This document shows, piece by piece, positions 6,368 to 8,435 of a DNA stretch of 8,435 nucleotides. The stretch is from an uncultured Clostridium sp. GTDB taxonomy: Bacteria; Bacillota; Clostridia; TANB77; CAG-508. Position 1 is the first letter of the stretch. Every line of letters starts with the position of its first letter. The stretch covers positions 1 to 8,435 of the forward strand of contig USOM01000030.1 in assembly GCA_900556345.1 (NCBI GenBank), written 5' to 3'. The translations under genes were made by a program, and so were the position numbers. The notes beneath the pieces were generated by a model. The model ran no database searches. It was not told where the DNA came from and saw nothing but the letters and a program-made list of their open reading frames with translations.

Positions 6368-7023
6368 AATATTGATGCTCCCTTCCGCAGGACAAACTTT
6401 TGCAACCGTTCTACTGCCCGCAGTCTGATCCTTCTAATAGCACACTCCTTCGTGTGCAGCAACTCGGCAATATCACTACTGCTGTTATTATCCAACCCTG
6501 CCATTATCACCGCCCGCTGCTTACGGGTCAATACTCCCATCAGCTCACGCACTGTAAATTTCTGTACCGCCTTTTTATCAGCACCCCAAAATTTTTTATA
6601 ATCAGCTACTTCCATCGCTATTTCTGCTGCTGATGGATGCGCATTATCGCCATTGTCATACGAAAATTCTTTATAATCATGCTTTTTTACCCGGCGGATC
6701 TCGCTCCACACCGCTGTTTTTAAACAATTTTTGATATGATTGCCAAAAGCATCAGCCGCCTCAGGATTCCATGCAGCGATTTCTTTTAATAATAATTCGC
6801 ATAGATTCTGTACCGCATCGCCCTCATTAAGCTGCAAATAGTAATTGTTATAGCACAGCGTATTATAGATAAGCCCTTTAAAATTATTTAAAATTTGCAG
6901 TTTGGCCTGCTTATCTTCCTGCTGCGATAATACCAACAATCTTTTTGTATCGTATTTTTCGTATCCGGTCTTACTATTACCAAAAAATGTTTCGATATCT
7001 TTCTTTAACTCCTGTATCTCCAA
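6361..7023 (-). CDS. Sigma-70-like transcription factor of a phage-like operon
   Basis: A 220-aa protein with the two-domain layout of small sigma factors. Residues about 25-115 look like region 2: helices with an LILNNFKGLIYNTL-type segment, an EGDAVQNLCELLLKEI helix, and a basic SEIRRVKKHD end. Residues about 161-213 look like region 4: LTRKQRAVIMAGLDNNSSSDIAELL then CAIRRIRLRAVERLQKF, a helix-turn-helix that would contact a -35 box. Similar factors control conjugative transposons, phage late genes and bacteriocin/toxin genes (UviA/TcdR group), but I cannot assign a subgroup. The start is TTG at 7023, supported by AGGAG seven bases upstream overlapping the preceding stop. The gene is third in a four-gene operon whose upstream gap carries two identical divergent promoter-like elements, the best candidates for its targets. 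It could instead be an ArpU-type activator rather than a true sigma factor. Confidence 0.75.
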   Translation of the reverse strand: MEIQELKKDIETFFGNSKTGYEKYDTKRLLVLSQQEDKQAKLQILNNFKGLIYNTLCYNNYYLQLNEGDAVQNLCELLLKEIAAWNPEAADAFGNHIKNCLKTAVWSEIRRVKKHDYKEFSYDNGDNAHPSAAEIAMEVADYKKFWGADKKAVQKFTVRELMGVLTRKQRAVIMAGLDNNSSSDIAELLHTKECAIRRIRLRAVERLQKFVLRKGASILC

Positions 7024-7034
7024 ATCGACACTCC

Positions 7035-7259
7035 TCAGTCTTTTATAGCTATATTTTCTTTCTCACAACATATATCGTGTAAAAATGTCGCTGCTGTCAT
7101 AGACTCCGCACACTCGCAACATACAGCACCGGCAACAGTATCCCAATAACTATCGCCTTCGCAGATCACTTCGCTGCAAACACAACAGTAATCCACTTTT
7201 AGAGATTCGATATCAGGTGCTGCCAAACAATTATTTTCCAGTTTTACAAAATAGTTCAC
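7035..7259 (-). CDS. Small Cys-rich, probable zinc-binding protein
   Basis: A 74-aa protein with Cys25-x2-Cys28 and Cys47-x2-Cys50, spaced as in a four-cysteine zinc ribbon or treble-clef knuckle; YWDTVAGAVC between the pairs fits a short hairpin. Extra cysteines at 26, 33, 48, 64 and 65 are unusual for such a short protein. Small proteins of this kind are common in phage early operons, usually with unknown function. The start is GTG at 7259, overlapping the upstream gene's stop as GTGA, so it is read by re-initiation. AAAAGG lies about 10 bases upstream. The product may act as an adaptor for transcription or replication, but nothing in the sequence proves it. Confidence 0.75.
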   Translation of the reverse strand: MNYFVKLENNCLAAPDIESLKVDYCCVCSEVICEGDSYWDTVAGAVCCECAESMTAATFLHDICCEKENIAIKD

Positions 7260-7567
7260 TTTCTGTCAGCCTTTTTTAGCTGTTTTACCAATGCCTTACG
7301 TGTCAGCTCATTACAATCCAAATGTGCCGCACGAGCAGCACGCCGCAGAGCATAAGGAATAGTTACCCGCAAAACAACATTTTCATCATCAGTATATAGC
7401 CTCCGTGGCCGACTAGCTTTTCCCCTCTCTACACGATTACATTCACAATCCCTATCCTGCATCAAAGGGCATTTAAGTAATAAATACAGCAACCGACTTT
7501 GTAATTTCATACTCAGTCTTTTCTCCACTTTTTCTGTTGATTTTACTAATTCCTGCATCAAAATCAT
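7256..7567 (-). CDS. Probable ribbon-helix-helix DNA-binding protein
   Basis: A 103-aa basic protein, first gene of the leftward operon. Residues about 62-98 (ENVVLRVTIPYALRRAARAA, then HLDCNELTRKALVKQL) fit a short beta strand followed by two helices. This is the Arc/MetJ/CopG ribbon-helix-helix pattern, in which paired strands read DNA as a dimer. The N-terminal half is helical, with a CPLMQDRDCECNR segment of three cysteines. First genes with this fold are often autorepressors, and short palindromes lie in the upstream leader, which makes autoregulation plausible. The ATG at 7567 has AGGAG five bases upstream; a second in-frame ATG at 7558 is possible. The assignment rests on pattern only, without a family match. 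Confidence 0.65.
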   Translation of the reverse strand: MILMQELVKSTEKVEKRLSMKLQSRLLYLLLKCPLMQDRDCECNRVERGKASRPRRLYTDDENVVLRVTIPYALRRAARAAHLDCNELTRKALVKQLKKADRK

Positions 7568-7717
7568 CCTTTCTCCTGCTAAATTTAGGCAACAGTATCA
7601 AGTACTTACAAAGTTAGTATTGAGTTACTTTCTTCTTAGCATTTCTTGGTCTTACTTAAAAATAACCTAGGATAGAAGTAAAAACCAAAAAGACTTTAAA
7701 AGAACTTGCTCTCAAAC

Positions 7718-7729
7718 TTTAGTACTAAA
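7718..7729. promoter_or_regulatory. Palindrome at the expected leftward start site
   Basis: TTTAGTACTAAA is a perfect 12-bp palindrome about where the leftward promoter element (7736-7774) would start transcription. A repressor bound here would block that promoter. The first gene of the operon encodes a ribbon-helix-helix-like protein and is a candidate binder. AAGTACTT at 7600-7607 shares the AGTACT core. Confidence 0.35.
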
Positions 7730-7735
7730 TACCGT

Positions 7736-7774
7736 CACTATATATAGGGCACCAAAAAGCAAAAAGCGTTACAT
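7736..7774 (-). promoter_or_regulatory. Bipartite promoter-like element facing the sigma-like operon
   Basis: Read on the minus strand, this is ATGTAACG, 15 bases, then TGCCCTATATATAGTG. It is identical in both boxes and in spacing to the rightward copy at 7874-7912, while the 15-base spacers differ. Taking GTAACG as -35 and CCCTAT as -10 gives a 17-base spacing, usual for sigma factors. An A-rich tract precedes the upstream box. The upstream box is unlike housekeeping TTGACA, so the operon's own sigma-like protein is the natural candidate reader. Confidence 0.65.
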
Positions 7775-7873
7775 TTATTTTTTCTGTTTTTATCAATTTC
7801 ACATATAATTCACAAATATCATTGAATTGTTATGAGTAGCTACTAAAAATAATCAAAAAAAATTTTACAAAAA

Positions 7874-7912
7874 ATGTAACGGAAATGCATTTTTCTTGCC
7901 CTATATATAGTG
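7874..7912 (+). promoter_or_regulatory. Bipartite promoter-like element facing the amidase
   Basis: ATGTAACG (7874-7881), 15 bases, then TGCCCTATATATAGTG (7897-7912). It faces the amidase gene, with an expected transcription start near 7915-7920 and a leader of about 50 bases. A/T-rich sequence lies upstream, as for an UP element. A small bulged hairpin with GGG/CCC pairing (about 7912-7931) would lie at the 5' end of the transcript. Confidence 0.65.
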
Positions 7913-7964
7913 CAAGGGTAAAAGGCCCTGCAAAAATACGCCTACCGAAGAAAGGAGCATCACT

Positions 7965-8435
7965 ATGCAAATATCATCAGCACCGCTGCTGACAGCAGCC
8001 ACACTCGCCGAACTTGTCGCCCTGGGGCACAACCGCATCTCGCAGATCTATCTGCACTGGACCGCAGGGCGTTACGGCCAGCTTTACGACGACTACCATT
8101 TCAATATCGACGCCGACGGCAGTATTTACCAGACCTGCACGCAGCTCACCGAGCTTAAAAGCCATACGTGGCACCGCAATACCGGCGCTATCGGTATCGC
8201 TCTCTGCTGCGCCTGCGGCGCGCTGCCCCATAACGGCAGGGATACTGACTTCGGCAAGTTTCCGCCCACTCCCCGCCAGATCGACGCCGCAGGTAAATTA
8301 GTCGCCGCACTGGCGCAGGGGCTCAATATCCCTATCGACCGCTGGAACGTGCTTACTCACTGCGAAGCCGCGCTTATCGACGGCTACGGACCGTACAGCG
8401 GCGACGCCGAAACCCGCTGGGACTTATGGTATCTG
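7965..8435 (+). CDS. N-acetylmuramoyl-L-alanine amidase (endolysin-like), 3' end beyond window
   Basis: The first 157 residues of a peptidoglycan amidase (Amidase_2/PGRP fold), which cuts the bond between N-acetylmuramic acid and L-alanine in the cell wall. Seen in the sequence: YLHWTAG with the first zinc-ligand His31, YDDYHFNIDADGSIYQT (41-57), HTWHRNTGAIGIAL (67-80), TPRQIDAAGK, THCEA with the second zinc His132, and RWDLWYL with Asp153 as probable third ligand. All catalytic positions are inside the window; the reading frame is open at the edge, so a wall-binding or other C-terminal domain may follow. There is no signal peptide, which fits a phage endolysin or holin-dependent release. The ATG at 7965 has AAAGGAG seven bases upstream. 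GC content (57-60% in two lines counted) is far above the rest of the window. The style recalls Negativicutes phage amidases, from memory. Confidence 0.88.
   Translation, partial: MQISSAPLLTAATLAELVALGHNRISQIYLHWTAGRYGQLYDDYHFNIDADGSIYQTCTQLTELKSHTWHRNTGAIGIALCCACGALPHNGRDTDFGKFPPTPRQIDAAGKLVAALAQGLNIPIDRWNVLTHCEAALIDGYGPYSGDAETRWDLWYL

Larger units (their letters stand above)
7736..7912. repeat. Interrupted inverted repeat with conserved boxes
   Basis: The two 39-base elements form an inverted repeat centred near 7824. The outer 16 and inner 8 bases match perfectly, while the 15-base middles have diverged. Conservation of the boxes but not the middles points to selection on protein contacts rather than recent duplication. 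The downstream box contains CTATATATAG, itself palindromic. Confidence 0.8.
7568..7964. other. 397-bp AT-rich divergent regulatory gap
   Basis: No coding gene is evident here. The gap separates the leftward sigma-like operon from the rightward amidase. It contains two inverted promoter-like elements (7736-7774 and 7874-7912), an inner A/T-rich segment of 99 bases, and several short palindromes (7579-7588, 7600-7607, 7718-7729, 7835-7844). The leftward leader is long, about 160 bases, against about 50 for the amidase. A five-codon upstream reading frame (Met-Leu-Arg-Arg-Lys) occurs in the leftward leader but has no good ribosome site. No iterons or tRNA were seen. Confidence 0.7.

Noticed and set aside
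7736..7912. The inverted repeat as an invertible phase-variation switch
   Set aside because: Only the two boxes are conserved, the middles have diverged, genes point away on both sides, and no recombinase gene is in the window. Divergent promoters explain it better.
7568..7964. Replication origin or CRISPR-like array in the AT-rich gap
   Set aside because: No direct iterons, DnaA-box cluster or regularly spaced repeats were found.
8014..8301. Plus-strand 95-codon frame and two minus-strand frames over the amidase
   Set aside because: They lie in other frames of the amidase coding sequence, whose catalytic motifs are clear. High GC content produces long chance frames.

Overview
The window looks like an accessory region of a low-GC Bacillota genome: AGGAGG-type ribosome-binding sites, some TTG/GTG starts and tightly overlapping genes. 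The amidase at the right edge resembles those of Negativicutes phages or prophages; this placement is from memory and is weak. Base composition steps along the window. A sample 60-base line is about 30% GC in the methyltransferase gene, lines in the sigma-like gene range from about 37 to 52%, and lines in the amidase gene are 57-60%. A mosaic of recently joined pieces is likely.

Region 1 (89-4060, all minus strand, read right to left) is a HpaII-type restriction-modification operon. The order is Vsr-like repair endonuclease, C5-cytosine methyltransferase, HpaII-family restriction endonuclease (CCGG expected), a 237-aa protein resembling TaqI-type endonucleases but apparently lacking the catalytic lysine, and an HNH_2-type nuclease. 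The first three form a standard set: modify, cut unmodified DNA, and repair T:G mismatches left by 5-methylcytosine deamination. The last two are extra nuclease-like genes in the same transcription unit.

Region 2 (4253-5858, plus strand) is transcribed divergently from region 1. It is a two-gene unit of a DUF262 (ParB/Srx-fold) protein and a HEPN protein with an intact R-x4-H ribonuclease motif. It looks like a compact defence or toxin-type module. The intergenic gap 4061-4252 carries candidate promoters for both directions.

A perfect 48-bp palindrome (5949-5996) lies between the convergent regions 2 and 3 and fits a bidirectional terminator.

Region 3 (6023-7567, minus strand) is a small phage- or element-like operon: ribbon-helix-helix-like protein, Cys-rich zinc-binding-like protein, sigma-70-like factor, and a small protein that may resemble phage helicase loaders. 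A 397-bp AT-rich gap separates it from a divergent, GC-rich, partial peptidoglycan amidase gene (7965 to the window edge). The gap holds two inverted copies of a bipartite promoter-like element, ATGTAACG-N15-TGCCCTATATATAGTG, with identical spacing, one facing each transcription unit. My main hypothesis is that the operon's own sigma-like factor reads both promoters, co-activating itself and the cell-wall amidase. This is inference from motif geometry and has not been demonstrated.
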